A stretch of 42,614 bases of DNA from Deltaproteobacteria bacterium (GTDB lineage: Bacteria; Desulfobacterota; JADFVX01): the NCBI GenBank assembly GCA_029860075.1, contig JAOUBX010000038.1:1-42614 (forward strand), given 5' to 3'. The notes beneath the pieces were generated by a model. That model saw only the letters and a program-made list of their open reading frames with translations, made no database searches and was not told the DNA's origin. Below are positions 24,026-32,244 of this stretch, one piece after another (the stretch's first letter is position 1; each line of letters begins with the position of its first letter). Made by a program: the position numbers and the translations under genes.

Positions 24026-25354
24026 CTACGGTATTGCGAGCCGGGAATCCATCCACTCTCGCAGACTGATCCCTGCCTGAGCAGCGCCGTCGATCAGAAC
24101 CTTGTGGCGGATAAGGCCACCAGGGTTGCCGGCGTCTATAGGACAGTACATGAGATTGTGCCACAAACAAGCGGCGAGCCATTCTTTCACAGGAGTTTTT
24201 TCTTCACCGAGATAAGCGTATACGCGAAGTATCTCATTTCTTGGATCGAAGCCCAGGTCTATATGGCCCAAATCAAGGAGCAAGAACTGCATCGGCACGC
24301 CTGACAGCCATTTATCGAGCCCCAGCACATAGCCGAAGAGTAAATGCCCCAGTCTTTCTCTCTCGGTCCCCGCTCTCCGGGTTGGAATGCCTGACCGGCC
24401 GGTGCCGATACCATGAATCCAGCTTTCGATGTAACGAAAAGTGTTATGATGGCAATCGGATAAGGTGCATACACCAGAGGCGATAGAACAACAGGTCTTA
24501 TACAACTCTTTTTTCCGGGAATCCTCGAGGCGTTCAAGGTTTTCAGAATACGACCGTTTCCATAGCGGATAGATGGGCGGCAGGTTTTCCTTCTTTGATA
24601 TTTCCAGATCGAGACGAGCTCCCTGCCCGCCTTCTTCAAAAAGCTCCTTTACAAGTGCCTCTCCCTGCTCCATTTGTGAGACATCGGAGATTAGAGAACA
24701 GGGCACTGTATCGCTGATCTTTGTAAAGAAATCAATGGTAAGAAGCATCCGATCCATCATTAGTTTCCGGGCTTCCGTCAACTGTGATACCGGGCCGAGC
24801 CATTCATAGGCGCGGCTGATGAATCCTACAGCGTCCGGAAATTCCTTGATAAGACTTTCCCTGCTCTTTTCCGCAAGATAACCGGTTAATACGGCATATA
24901 TTGCCCTCATGCTCTTCATATGAAAGGGCTGGGTGGTTTTCTGTTTCCACCACATACCGGGACACCAGCAGCCGTTGCGAAATGAGGGCTCATCCAGTTT
25001 TCCCCGGCCAATGGCGTTGAGCAATTCGTCAACGGTAACGGGGAATCCACTATCACAGGGTACGAGGCTTGCGATGTGAGTGCGAATCTGGCGAGTGCCG
25101 TCTTCGAGATCCCCTAACTTGCTCTGCATGTTGTTGATGTATTTGATTTCCTCATCCCAGTCTTTTTCCCGGCCGGGAAATGTCCAGGAAAAGACGGACC
25201 ACTTTATTATCTCATTACCTGCTTCATCGGCAGTAAGGGTGGTGTTTACTTCCACTCTTTCGCCTTCAGATGAAGACTTCTCGCCTGTATATACGGCCTC
25301 AAAACCGGGGGATACCATCTGATAAGGAACCGGTCGTCCTTTTTTTTCTGACAT
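24026..25354 (-). CDS. Cys/Trp-rich cytoplasmic protein of unknown function
   Basis: A 442-residue protein without signal peptide or membrane helix. ATG 25354 has GGGAG 8 nt upstream. Cys residues cluster in GCWCPGMWW (about 130-138), KTCCSIASGVCTLSDCHHN (about 285-303) and AACLWHNLMYCPID (about 401-414), patterns that could hold zinc or an iron-sulfur cluster. I do not recognise the family. It lies 94 bp after the radical SAM gene on the same strand, which allows cotranscription and a role as its partner or substrate, but nothing in the sequence proves this. No frameshift or truncation is evident. Confidence 0.6.
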   Translation of the reverse strand: MSEKKGRPVPYQMVSPGFEAVYTGEKSSSEGERVEVNTTLTADEAGNEIIKWSVFSWTFPGREKDWDEEIKYINNMQSKLGDLEDGTRQIRTHIASLVPCDSGFPVTVDELLNAIGRGKLDEPSFRNGCWCPGMWWKQKTTQPFHMKSMRAIYAVLTGYLAEKSRESLIKEFPDAVGFISRAYEWLGPVSQLTEARKLMMDRMLLTIDFFTKISDTVPCSLISDVSQMEQGEALVKELFEEGGQGARLDLEISKKENLPPIYPLWKRSYSENLERLEDSRKKELYKTCCSIASGVCTLSDCHHNTFRYIESWIHGIGTGRSGIPTRRAGTERERLGHLLFGYVLGLDKWLSGVPMQFLLLDLGHIDLGFDPRNEILRVYAYLGEEKTPVKEWLAACLWHNLMYCPIDAGNPGGLIRHKVLIDGAAQAGISLREWMDSRLAIP

Positions 25355-25448
25355 GATTCAACTCCCTATTATTTTCGCAGATAAGCTGTTACTATATTGC
25401 ACTTTTGCGGATATGCATTTTTAGCATCGTAGCATGAAATAACCTCCC

Positions 25449-26519
25449 TCATCCTTTCAACCACCAGTATCCCTGAATATCAAGATTGGTAAGCCCCAAA
25501 TCTTTTGCTTTTTTTACAACCGATACATATTCTTTTCTCGTAATTCTCCTTGATATCTTCGGATAATCATAGGCTTTATAGAGCGGATTATACTGTGCCA
25601 TAATATTAACAAAGGTGTCTTTCGGCAAATTTCGGGCTATCCACTCCATCACATTTTCCGAGCCACCTGTATTATTGGGCATAACCAGGTGCCGAATCAT
25701 GAGGCCTCTTTGCATAATCCCGTCTTTTGCAGGTTTTGCCACACCCACCTGACGGTGCATCTCAAGGATTGCTTTAGCCGTAATTTCAGGATAACTCTCT
25801 GCTTTATAGGAATATTTGGCCGACATTTTACTGTCCCAGTATTTGAAATCAGGAAGGTAGATATCAACGATTCCATCGAGAAGCTTGACGATTTCAAGAC
25901 GTTCCCATCCGGAGGTGTTGTATACAATGGGCAGCCTTAAACCCCGCCCTGCAGCGATGTCAATAGCCTTAAGGATATGTGCCGAATAATGCGTCGGCGT
26001 CACAAGATTTATATTGTGACAACCGATTCTTTGCAGCTCAAGCATCATTGTGGCGAAATCATCAATACTTCTTTCAGCCCCCCTGCCAAGGTGGGCTATT
26101 TCCCAGTTTTGACAAAATACACACCGTAAATTGCAATGGGTTAAAAAGATTGTCCCTGAACCGCGCCTTCCCACGAGGGGTCGTTCTTCGCCAAAGTGGG
26201 GATGAGAGGCTGAAATAACAAGTTGTGTGCCGGGTGCCCGGCAGACTCCGCGCATCCCTTTATGGCGATTAACTCTGCATCTTCTCGGACAGAGCCGGCA
26301 GCTTTCCATAATGGCCCAGAGTTTTTCCGCCCGCTTTTTAAGCTCCCCTGTTTTGTGAAGTTTGAGGTATGCCGGTTCAAAAGCTGTGCCCCCATTAAGG
26401 GAAGCTTCTGCCTTACCGAAATCAAGTAAAAGGGAAGGCAACCCTATTGAGAAATAGAGTTTGACCGCCTTTTCCAGAAAAGATCTTCGTGTCATCTTTT
26501 TTGGGCAAAAATCCTTCAT
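25449..26519 (-). CDS. COG1313-type radical SAM protein with twin-arginine N-terminus
   Basis: A 356-residue radical SAM protein of the PflX-like group (related to pyruvate formate-lyase activases). The SAM cluster motif CNLRCVFC is Cys129/133/136. An upstream set, CRLCPRRC (Cys74, 77, 81) and Cys93, is typical of the group and could hold a second cluster or zinc. The PTHYSAHI, YNTSGWE and DIYLPDFKYWD blocks are also typical. The N-terminus is odd: MTRRSFLEKAVKLYFSIGLP resembles a Tat signal (RRSFL), unusual because radical SAM enzymes need cytoplasmic reductants. It overlaps the spermidine-synthase-like gene by 4 bp (ATGA). The substrate is unknown. Confidence 0.87.
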   Translation of the reverse strand: MKDFCPKKMTRRSFLEKAVKLYFSIGLPSLLLDFGKAEASLNGGTAFEPAYLKLHKTGELKKRAEKLWAIMESCRLCPRRCRVNRHKGMRGVCRAPGTQLVISASHPHFGEERPLVGRRGSGTIFLTHCNLRCVFCQNWEIAHLGRGAERSIDDFATMMLELQRIGCHNINLVTPTHYSAHILKAIDIAAGRGLRLPIVYNTSGWERLEIVKLLDGIVDIYLPDFKYWDSKMSAKYSYKAESYPEITAKAILEMHRQVGVAKPAKDGIMQRGLMIRHLVMPNNTGGSENVMEWIARNLPKDTFVNIMAQYNPLYKAYDYPKISRRITRKEYVSVVKKAKDLGLTNLDIQGYWWLKG

Positions 26520-28873
26520 TTCTCCCCTTCCGCAAGATGCCGGTCACGCCGGGTAGCTATCACGGTGAAGCTTGTCAATTTAAGAAGCCCAACGGTTATG
26601 CAGGTATCACCTAGACCAAGAACAGGCAAAAGCACGACAGCCCCTGCAATGCCTCCAAACCATCCGCCCAGCAGGTCGGAAGCATAAAGCAGCCCTGCCG
26701 TCTCACTTAAACTGCCCCTATACTTTAAGTATAACTTATTTGCCAGGGGAAATTGCGAACCCGTTAAAAATCCGCTTATAAAGGAAATGAGCAAAAAGAG
26801 CATCTTGAAATAAAAGAAAACCTCCGGGCTGCCCCTATATGTCGGCACGGCAAGAAATAGAAAAGGGAATGCAATAGAAAAACCGATGATGGCCAATTCA
26901 ATGTTTATAAAAACTTTAAAATAATTTTTTATTCGCTCCAGAAGTGTTGTTATGAGCATTGCCCCACAGGCTGCCCCTGCCATAAAGGCTGCCACAAGAA
27001 TGCCGATCCATGAAAAGACATAGCCATAAATGGACTGGAAGGTAAAAATAATCATAAGGTCAAACATCATTCCGGCAAAGCCTGTTGTCATAATGGCTAA
27101 GGCAATGCCTCCCCGGAAGAATTGCCCCTTTTGGGGCCGGAAAAAGAACGGGGGAAAAAGCCCAAAAAAAAGCCGGATAAAAAAATAGACAAGAAGTAAA
27201 AGGACAAAGAGAAGAACAACAACCTTCAGGTTTATCTTTTCAAATTGACTAAACATCCCCCGTAGTGAAGGAGCAAAGACGGCATTCCAGTGAGAAATAC
27301 TGTAAAACAGTCCCAGGGGAGTGAAATCTGAATTGATCTTCTCACTGCCCCCTTCAATAAAACGGGAGAACCAGTCCTGCCATCCCCGGTGCAGCTTTTT
27401 CTCAATATGCCAGGGAACAATCACATTGGCTGCAATATTCCGCTCAGTCAGCCTTTCTATAATCAGGTCCCTGTCAATCGATCTGATTTCCCGGGAGTCT
27501 GATGAAAGGAAAAGGTTCCTGCCGTCACCGGGAATCACTCTTATATGAGAAAAGACACTTTCCAGGGTATTGAAAATAGAGCTGTTCAGGTTTCTCAGTT
27601 CTTCATTTAAGTAAGTCATAGAACCGGGCAATCGAAGGACAAGTATGCCCCCACTACTTAGTCTTTCTTTTACAAGGGAAAAGAACTCACTGGTAAAGAA
27701 CCTGTTTGCCTGCAAATTAGAGGGCTCCTCTATCCCTACGAAAATGACGTCGTACTTATGACCTGTTGTTTTAAGTAACAGTCGGCCATCAATATGTTTT
27801 ATCTTTACCCTACTATCATTCAGTTCCGATTCAGTGAGGGGCGTGGGGAATTTTCTTACAAGACCAAGAATCAAGGGATCAAGTTCTGCATATTCAATGG
27901 CTTCTACTGATGGATGTTTTAGCGCCTCATTTATCATGCCCCCTGCTCCTCCGCTCAAGATGAGGAGTTTTGCCGGAGAAGGATGGGCAAGTAGCGGAAG
28001 ATGAACAAACTCTTCCATTGTTGGGATATCAGGAATGGGCGTGATGAGATTGGGAATACCGTCGATAAAGAAAATGTATTGGCCCTCATTTTCCAGAACG
28101 CATATATTGCCGTATGGCGAGTTCTGGTAATGAACGACATTCTGGTTTTTCCATTGCGCCTTGATTGAATAATGATGCAGCTCAATCGCCTTGCCGGCAA
28201 AGAGTAAATAGCCTGAAAAAAGGATAAGCAGACTCAATACAGCGAGGACTGTTTTTTGAAATAGTCCGCTAAGCCGGGAAGGAGCCAGTAAAACAAGACA
28301 TACTATAAAGTTCAACAGAGCGAGCCCTGTAGCTGCCTGAAAACTATTAAAATAGGGAACCAGGAGATAGGTGCAGGCAATGCCGCCCATAATGGTGCCC
28401 ACCGTCTCATAGACATAAACCCTGCCCACAGAAGATGCGCCGGGGGATGCGTTGACGCTGGAAAAGAGGGAATAAATGCGGCAACTGTAAGTAAAGAGTG
28501 CGCCGTGAAGTATGCTGACGACAGAAAGGACAAGAAAGGAGGAGTAGAGCATGGGCAAAAATCCTATGCTTTCACCAATGGAAATGCCCATGACGCCTTT
28601 CAGTATGCGAGTCAGGTAGATTGCGATGGGGAGCGATAGAGAAAAAAGAATGGTAATAAGGGTAAATGCTTCAAGTTTATATTGGGATTGCTCGGCCCTC
28701 CTGCCAAGAATGTATGATCCAAACGCCTCCAGGATAAGCCAGTTGGCCAGAATTATGCCGATGCAAAGTTCATTGCCTGAAAAAACAATGAGCAGCTCCC
28801 TTAAAAGAAGTATCTGGGCAACGAGTCCGCTAAATCCCATTACCAATATGGCTGCAGAGAAGCGCTTTTTCAT
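26516..28873 (-). CDS. Membrane-embedded spermidine-synthase-like protein
   Basis: A 785-residue fusion: about seven N-terminal membrane helices (residues 5-225), a soluble Rossmann domain like spermidine synthase (about 245-420), then about seven more helices (from 560). The SAM-binding loop LILSGGAGG (304-312) and acidic EYAELDP strand (327-333) are present, but the usual YDVIxxDxxDP catalytic motif reads YDVIFVGIEEP (374-384), with Gly380 and Glu replacing the key Asp residues. Aminopropyl transfer is therefore doubtful. ATG 28873 is preferred (AAGG 9 nt upstream); the 39-residue extension to 28990 is translation of a REP-like repeat. It is translationally coupled to the radical SAM gene. 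Confidence 0.85.
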   Translation of the reverse strand: MKKRFSAAILVMGFSGLVAQILLLRELLIVFSGNELCIGIILANWLILEAFGSYILGRRAEQSQYKLEAFTLITILFSLSLPIAIYLTRILKGVMGISIGESIGFLPMLYSSFLVLSVVSILHGALFTYSCRIYSLFSSVNASPGASSVGRVYVYETVGTIMGGIACTYLLVPYFNSFQAATGLALLNFIVCLVLLAPSRLSGLFQKTVLAVLSLLILFSGYLLFAGKAIELHHYSIKAQWKNQNVVHYQNSPYGNICVLENEGQYIFFIDGIPNLITPIPDIPTMEEFVHLPLLAHPSPAKLLILSGGAGGMINEALKHPSVEAIEYAELDPLILGLVRKFPTPLTESELNDSRVKIKHIDGRLLLKTTGHKYDVIFVGIEEPSNLQANRFFTSEFFSLVKERLSSGGILVLRLPGSMTYLNEELRNLNSSIFNTLESVFSHIRVIPGDGRNLFLSSDSREIRSIDRDLIIERLTERNIAANVIVPWHIEKKLHRGWQDWFSRFIEGGSEKINSDFTPLGLFYSISHWNAVFAPSLRGMFSQFEKINLKVVVLLFVLLLLVYFFIRLFFGLFPPFFFRPQKGQFFRGGIALAIMTTGFAGMMFDLMIIFTFQSIYGYVFSWIGILVAAFMAGAACGAMLITTLLERIKNYFKVFINIELAIIGFSIAFPFLFLAVPTYRGSPEVFFYFKMLFLLISFISGFLTGSQFPLANKLYLKYRGSLSETAGLLYASDLLGGWFGGIAGAVVLLPVLGLGDTCITVGLLKLTSFTVIATRRDRHLAEGEK

Positions 28874-28888
28874 TAAACTGAACCTTAT

Positions 28889-28975
28889 AATCCCCTCTCC
28901 CCTGGTGGGATCTCGATGCCCTTTATGCTCCGCAGGGGTGCTTGAGGGTAGAGGTCTAGGGTGAGGGGGGTATGA
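28889..28975. repeat. REP-like repeat upstream of spermidine-synthase-like gene
   Basis: A C-rich to G-rich inverted structure (CCCCTCTCCCCTGG ... GGGTGAGGGGGG). Read on the minus strand it gives the PHPRPLP-type peptide often seen when dispersed repeats are mistaken for coding sequence. Confidence 0.65.
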
Positions 28976-29027
28976 ATTGCCGTCTGCCACTTAGAATAGG
29001 CATGCTGGATTTTGACCACCCCTTTGT

Positions 29028-29048
29028 CCCCTCCTTACCAAGGAGGGG
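29028..29048. repeat. Small palindrome
   Basis: CCCCTCCTT (29028-29036) and AAGGAGGGG (29040-29048) with a 3-nt loop. It is part of the repeat-rich gene-free stretch 28990-29638. Confidence 0.7.
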
Positions 29049-29110
29049 TGAATTGCATCACCTTTAATTACCTAGTTAATAAAGTGGCTTTCACTAAAAG
29101 GTTATCTCAT

Positions 29111-29187
29111 AATTCGTTGGCAGGCAAATGCGGGGGCTGATTGTGATTTACCCCGTTAGAGGTTTCCCTCTAACGGGGGTGAGATAG
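29111..29187 (+). repeat. Dispersed repeat R1, copy 1
   Basis: It shares with 32283-32382 the order AATTCxTTGGCAGGCAA, GGGGGCTGATTGTG, TTACCCCGxTAGAGGTT, then TCTAAxGGGGG and GAGATA. In this copy the last blocks form a perfect 12-bp hairpin: arms CCCCGTTAGAGG at 29151-29162 and its complement at 29167-29178. Confidence 0.8.
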
Positions 29188-29190
29188 TAA

Positions 29191-29440
29191 AGAATCCACG
29201 CCCAAAGGGCGTAGCTTTGTTTGAGCCCTAAAAGGGCTTGCTTTTCCTTCCCATTAAAACGCAGCTGAGTGAAGGCTTTATCTGTGGAGAAAAGGGTTTA
29301 TACTGTCTGAGCAAAGCGAGTTTATAAACCCGCCACAGCTAAAGCCGAAGCGAAGGAAGTCCCGCCTTGGTGGGACCAAGTTTTAGGGCGGCCTTTCTTT
29401 TGTTACTTTTCTTTGTCCGCAAAAGAAAAGTAAAACTTGT
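29191..29440. other. Gene-free stretch with a chain of hairpins
   Basis: Consecutive stem-loops: a short CGCCC/GGGCG pair near 29199-29211; AGCCC/GGGCT near 29223-29238; a long one with CTGTGG (29282-29287) plus GGGTTTATA (29294-29302) pairing with TATAAACCC (29323-29331) plus CCACAG (29333-29338); CCGCC...GGCGG around TTGGT/ACCAA at about 29362-29392; and a perfect 12-bp stem TTACTTTTCTTT (29403-29414) with its complement (29422-29433). No reading frame is supported. It may be a structured RNA or a non-autonomous repeat element. Confidence 0.5.
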
Positions 29441-29508
29441 TATGGCATAGTCTTTTAATTCTCAGCCCGCCCAAAGGACGGGGATTTTTAAAGATTAATT
29501 ACTCCAAG

Positions 29509-29534
29509 AATAAATTAACTTATAGATTAATCAA
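29509..29534 (+). repeat. Second copy of mobile-mystery promoter segment
   Basis: A 26-bp AT-rich segment that matches 32245-32270 at 23 of 26 positions (shared core TTATAGRTTAATCAA). The 32245 copy sits at the promoter of the XRE regulator gene, so this copy may be a second operator or a relic of a former copy of that locus. Confidence 0.6.
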
Positions 29535-29554
29535 GAAAGCTACTTTTTTAAAAC

Positions 29555-29610
29555 TACTCATTTCACCCCTAAAACAGGGCTTTTAAGAGTAAAAGAAAGG
29601 GCTTTGAAAG
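29555..29610. repeat. Dispersed repeat R2, copy near kamA 3' end
   Basis: The sequence CATTTCACCCCTAAAA followed by AGGGCTTTTAAG and an A-rich tail also occurs after the DUF1207 gene (33435-33480) and after its truncated copy (42419-42465). The CCCCT/AGGGG hairpin makes it terminator-like on the plus strand. Confidence 0.65.
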
Positions 29611-29638
29611 AGGAAAATGCTCCCCCTTTCTCTTCTTT

Positions 29639-30805
29639 TCATAGCTCAACCGTCGCCATATCTTCCAGCCAGCCGGCATTCTCCATCAACTGCCGCACAA
29701 GTATCCTCGATGCCTCTTCGGGGTATTCCGGCCTGGCGTGTATCTGGCTCATGACAAGCTTGTCGCCATCCCTGCCGCAGATCTCTATCTTGCCGATATC
29801 ATGGCCCATGATAAACTTGAAGCCTTTGGCATAACCGTCAAGCTGCCGCTTCGCCTCGCTCACCATATCGACTCCTTCGGCCAGGGGCACCTGGAAGTGG
29901 TGCCTTACCCTCGATACGGGCATGCACTGGTACAGGTAGTAGGGGTTGACACCTATCCTGACAAGGCTGTTCATGAGTTCTGCCAGGGCCAGGGCGGAGT
30001 CGTTTACACCTCTTAGCAAAACGGCCTGGTTGTTGACGGCCACAGCTGCGCTTCTTATCCTGGCAACGGCTTTAGTCGACTCGGGAGTTATCTCTCTTGC
30101 ATGGTTGAAATGTGTGGGAACATAAAGGGTTTTCCTTAAATTGAAATCCCGGAAAAGCTCTATCAGTTCGTCATCCATGAGCCGCTGGGGAAAAACGACA
30201 GGCGCCCTGGTGCCGATCCTCACGTAGTTGACATGGTCGATATGAACAAGCGACTCGAGCATCTTCCTTAATGACGATGTGGGAAGGAACAGGGGATCGC
30301 CGCCGGAGATGATTACATTGGTAATCTCGTCATGCTCCGCTATATATTTGGCGGCCTTTTGAAAGTTCTCTACCGTCTGGTCGTTAGGCAGGCCCACCAT
30401 CCGCTTTCTGAAGCAGTGGCGGCAGTACATGGAGCAGTATTCCGTGGCAACGACGAGTGCCGAATAGGGGTACTTGTGCAGGATTCCATTTCCCTTGTCG
30501 TGCTTGTCGTCGCCGTAAGGGTCAGGTGTCGTCTCGCCCATTGAGCCGGCCAGAACCAGTTCGTCCTCTGTGGGCACTGCAAGTTTTCGGATAGGGTCTT
30601 GAGGGTCCTCTTTATCGATAAGGCCAAGGTAATAGCGGGGTATGTTCATGGGATGGTTACCGACCACCTTTTCAAGCTTTTCTTCCTCTTCGGAACCAAG
30701 CTCTATAAAGTCTTTCAACTCTTCAATGGTTGTTACATTGTTCTTCAGTTCTGCCTGCCAGCTATGGCAGCTTTCTTCATTGGTTACTCTTTCAGCATTC
30801 TGCAT
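29639..30805 (-). CDS. KamA-family radical SAM aminomutase-like protein
   Basis: A 388-residue relative of lysine 2,3-aminomutase. The radical SAM motif CSMYCRHC is Cys124/128/131, with the family-typical RHCFRKRMVG, VIISGGDPLFLP, IGTRAPVVFPQRL and NPYYLYQCMPV blocks. The loop that in classical KamA reads PGGGGKIP and carries the PLP lysine is here HDIGKIEI: Lys339 is kept, the Gly run is not. This suggests one of the KamA-related subgroups with a different or unproven substrate. AGGAGG lies 4-6 nt before ATG 30805. No beta-lysine acetyltransferase or EF-P gene is nearby. An intrinsic terminator lies between the presumed promoter and the gene. Confidence 0.9.
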   Translation of the reverse strand: MQNAERVTNEESCHSWQAELKNNVTTIEELKDFIELGSEEEEKLEKVVGNHPMNIPRYYLGLIDKEDPQDPIRKLAVPTEDELVLAGSMGETTPDPYGDDKHDKGNGILHKYPYSALVVATEYCSMYCRHCFRKRMVGLPNDQTVENFQKAAKYIAEHDEITNVIISGGDPLFLPTSSLRKMLESLVHIDHVNYVRIGTRAPVVFPQRLMDDELIELFRDFNLRKTLYVPTHFNHAREITPESTKAVARIRSAAVAVNNQAVLLRGVNDSALALAELMNSLVRIGVNPYYLYQCMPVSRVRHHFQVPLAEGVDMVSEAKRQLDGYAKGFKFIMGHDIGKIEICGRDGDKLVMSQIHARPEYPEEASRILVRQLMENAGWLEDMATVEL

Positions 30806-30824
30806 GATCCTCCTGGTTTAAGTT

Positions 30825-30855
30825 TAAAAAAAGGGCCCTCAATATTCAGGGCCCT
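30825..30855 (-). terminator. Leader terminator/attenuator upstream of kamA-like gene
   Basis: On the minus strand: AGGGCCCT (30848-30855), an 8-nt loop, AGGGCCC (30833-30839), then TTTTTTT (30825-30831). It lies only about 20 nt before the start codon, so it either ends an upstream transcript or attenuates the kamA-like gene. Confidence 0.8.
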
Positions 30856-31131
30856 GCGCTCTTTAACACCTTAAATAAAACTTCTTTTTTCTGTTAATAT
30901 TTTCAGTAAATTACTGATTTGCTGACGCCAGTGTAACATGACCAATCAGTGAAAAGCAAATCTGTGGGGGAAATGAGGTGTTTAAAGAGTCGTTGACTCT
31001 ATTTATGCGACAGGTGAAAAAAACGGGTTGCGTCCACGTTTCTTCCTTTTTCTCATCTTTTGTCGGGTTGTATTTTGTTTTGAAAGAGTCGATTAAGGTG
31101 GAAGATAAGTATTATGTCCCCAGAATTACAT
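30856..31131. other. Leader/intergenic region between Fic and kamA-like genes
   Basis: No gene is supported. At 30965-30980 GGGGGAAATGAGGTG repeats the tail of R1 copy 2 (32357-32376). A small inverted repeat AGAGTC/GACTCT lies at about 30986-31000. On the minus strand a 22-codon frame (30939 to 30871) precedes the terminator but has no ribosome binding site. Confidence 0.4.
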
Positions 31132-31719
31132 TCAGGACCTGACAAATTCGAGGAGAGGCCCATATTCGTGCGCATCGGCAGCCCGAAGCGCTTCTATGTA
31201 GAACCTGCGGCAGTTACCGACGTCGACAATATCACCACCTCCCCAGCTGAATCCGGGGCGCTCCAAAACCTGGACCAGCAAGAGATCCGTAATCGTACGG
31301 GCATGGCGGCCGTTGCCATTGGGGAATAGGTGAATGAAAACAAGCCTGTGATGAAATCTGACGGCTATCTCGTCAGCCGAATAGCTGCCATGATCTACCC
31401 AGGCCTTGACGTCTTCAAGGAGTTCTCTTAACTGAACAGGGATATGACGCCAGTGAATGCCTATGTTTTTGTCACTCATCCTAAACTCCCCGGCCCAGCG
31501 CCAGACATCCCCGAACATCCTTTTATGCAGGCGCCGCAGAAACCCTTCACTAAGGATATCCTTTTGTCTGCGACCGAAAGCCCATGCCTCTCCCTCTGCT
31601 ATATTGTCCTGTTCCCATCTGTTTAGCTCACCCCGTGTCGTGATATGGGTAAGACGGAGTCCCTCAGACTCTTCCGGCGTAAGCGGGGTGGCCCCGTCAT
31701 CGCCGTTCATATCCATCAT
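31132..31719 (-). CDS. Fic-family protein, mobile mystery protein B
   Basis: A 195-residue Fic protein. The active-site motif HLFPNGNGRHAR (130-141) matches HxFxxGNGRxxR, so it should transfer AMP or another nucleotide moiety to a hydroxyl side chain of a target protein. The N-terminal TPLTPEESEGLRLTHITTRGELNRWEQDNI and WAFGRRQKD segments are those of mobile mystery protein B. No inhibitory (S/T)xxxE(G/N) helix is obvious. Its start overlaps the stop of the XRE gene by 4 bp, and the pair behaves as a mobile regulator/toxin-like module. It is intact by length and motifs. Confidence 0.9.
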   Translation of the reverse strand: MMDMNGDDGATPLTPEESEGLRLTHITTRGELNRWEQDNIAEGEAWAFGRRQKDILSEGFLRRLHKRMFGDVWRWAGEFRMSDKNIGIHWRHIPVQLRELLEDVKAWVDHGSYSADEIAVRFHHRLVFIHLFPNGNGRHARTITDLLLVQVLERPGFSWGGGDIVDVGNCRRFYIEALRAADAHEYGPLLEFVRS

Positions 31720-32183
31720 GACTTACTCCACAAATCCTTCGGCATGGTGCGTATCAGTTCCTCCACAGCCTCATTGAGGGCCTTTTTCATCTCTTCATCC
31801 GACAGCTGCTGATCTTCAAGCCGCATTGAATGAGAGACCCTGTCCAGGCGCATTCCGGCCACACGCTCTGCCTGCCTCCTTACTGTTGACTCCAGGCTTT
31901 CGCGCGGCACCAAAGCATAAACAAAGACGGCATCAAGTGCTTCCGCTGCCTGCCTCATGCTCTTGATTGTAACTGAGCCCGACAGTTCGTCTTTTTCCAG
32001 CTTTGTTATACGCGGCGGTTTAACGCCGAGCCTGTCGGCAAAGTTCGCGCCCGACATTCCAAGCGCTTCCCGTATAGCACGAATCCAACCCTTCGGTGGG
32101 AGAGACACAGATTTTAATCCGGCAAATTGCGAAAGCGTTTTTTCAAGCTGTTCACGGACAAGCCGCTTGCGATCCTTTAGCAT
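31716..32183 (-). CDS. XRE-type regulator, mobile mystery protein A
   Basis: A 155-residue protein whose centre (about 33-80: WIRAIREALGMSGANFADRLGVKPPRITKLEKDE) is a helix-turn-helix of XRE type, followed by SMRQAAEALDAVFVYALVPRESLE, typical of mobile mystery protein A. It is expected to repress its own promoter and to act as antitoxin or regulator for the overlapping Fic gene. AGAGG lies 8 nt before ATG 32183. The upstream promoter (32216-32243) is AT-rich with repeated TTAAT half-sites that could be the operator. Confidence 0.9.
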   Translation of the reverse strand: MLKDRKRLVREQLEKTLSQFAGLKSVSLPPKGWIRAIREALGMSGANFADRLGVKPPRITKLEKDELSGSVTIKSMRQAAEALDAVFVYALVPRESLESTVRRQAERVAGMRLDRVSHSMRLEDQQLSDEEMKKALNEAVEELIRTMPKDLWSKS

Positions 32184-32215
32184 AATTAACCTCTTTGTTA
32201 ATTTAACTAGCTATC

Positions 32216-32243
32216 ATATTAACATAAAAATTAATTTTTGCAA
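32216..32243 (-). promoter_or_regulatory. Promoter/operator of the mobile mystery A/B pair
   Basis: On the minus strand: -35 TTGCAA (32238-32243), 16-bp spacer, -10 TAATAT (32216-32221). GTTAAT and ATTAAC half-sites flank the start region, as expected for autoregulation by the XRE protein. Confidence 0.6.
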
Positions 32244-32244
32244 G

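Noticed and set aside
28874..28990. N-terminal extension of the spermidine-synthase-like protein (PHPRPLP-type peptide)
   Set aside because: It is the translation of a dispersed REP-like repeat; ATG 28873 starts the first membrane helix and has a ribosome binding site.
30871..30939. 22-codon leader peptide before the kamA-like terminator (MLHWRQQISNLLKILTEKRS...)
   Set aside because: No ribosome binding site and no run of a regulatory amino acid; only two lysines.
30806..31000. Lysine riboswitch upstream of the kamA-like gene
   Set aside because: None of the conserved lysine (L-box) blocks was found; only a terminator is visible.
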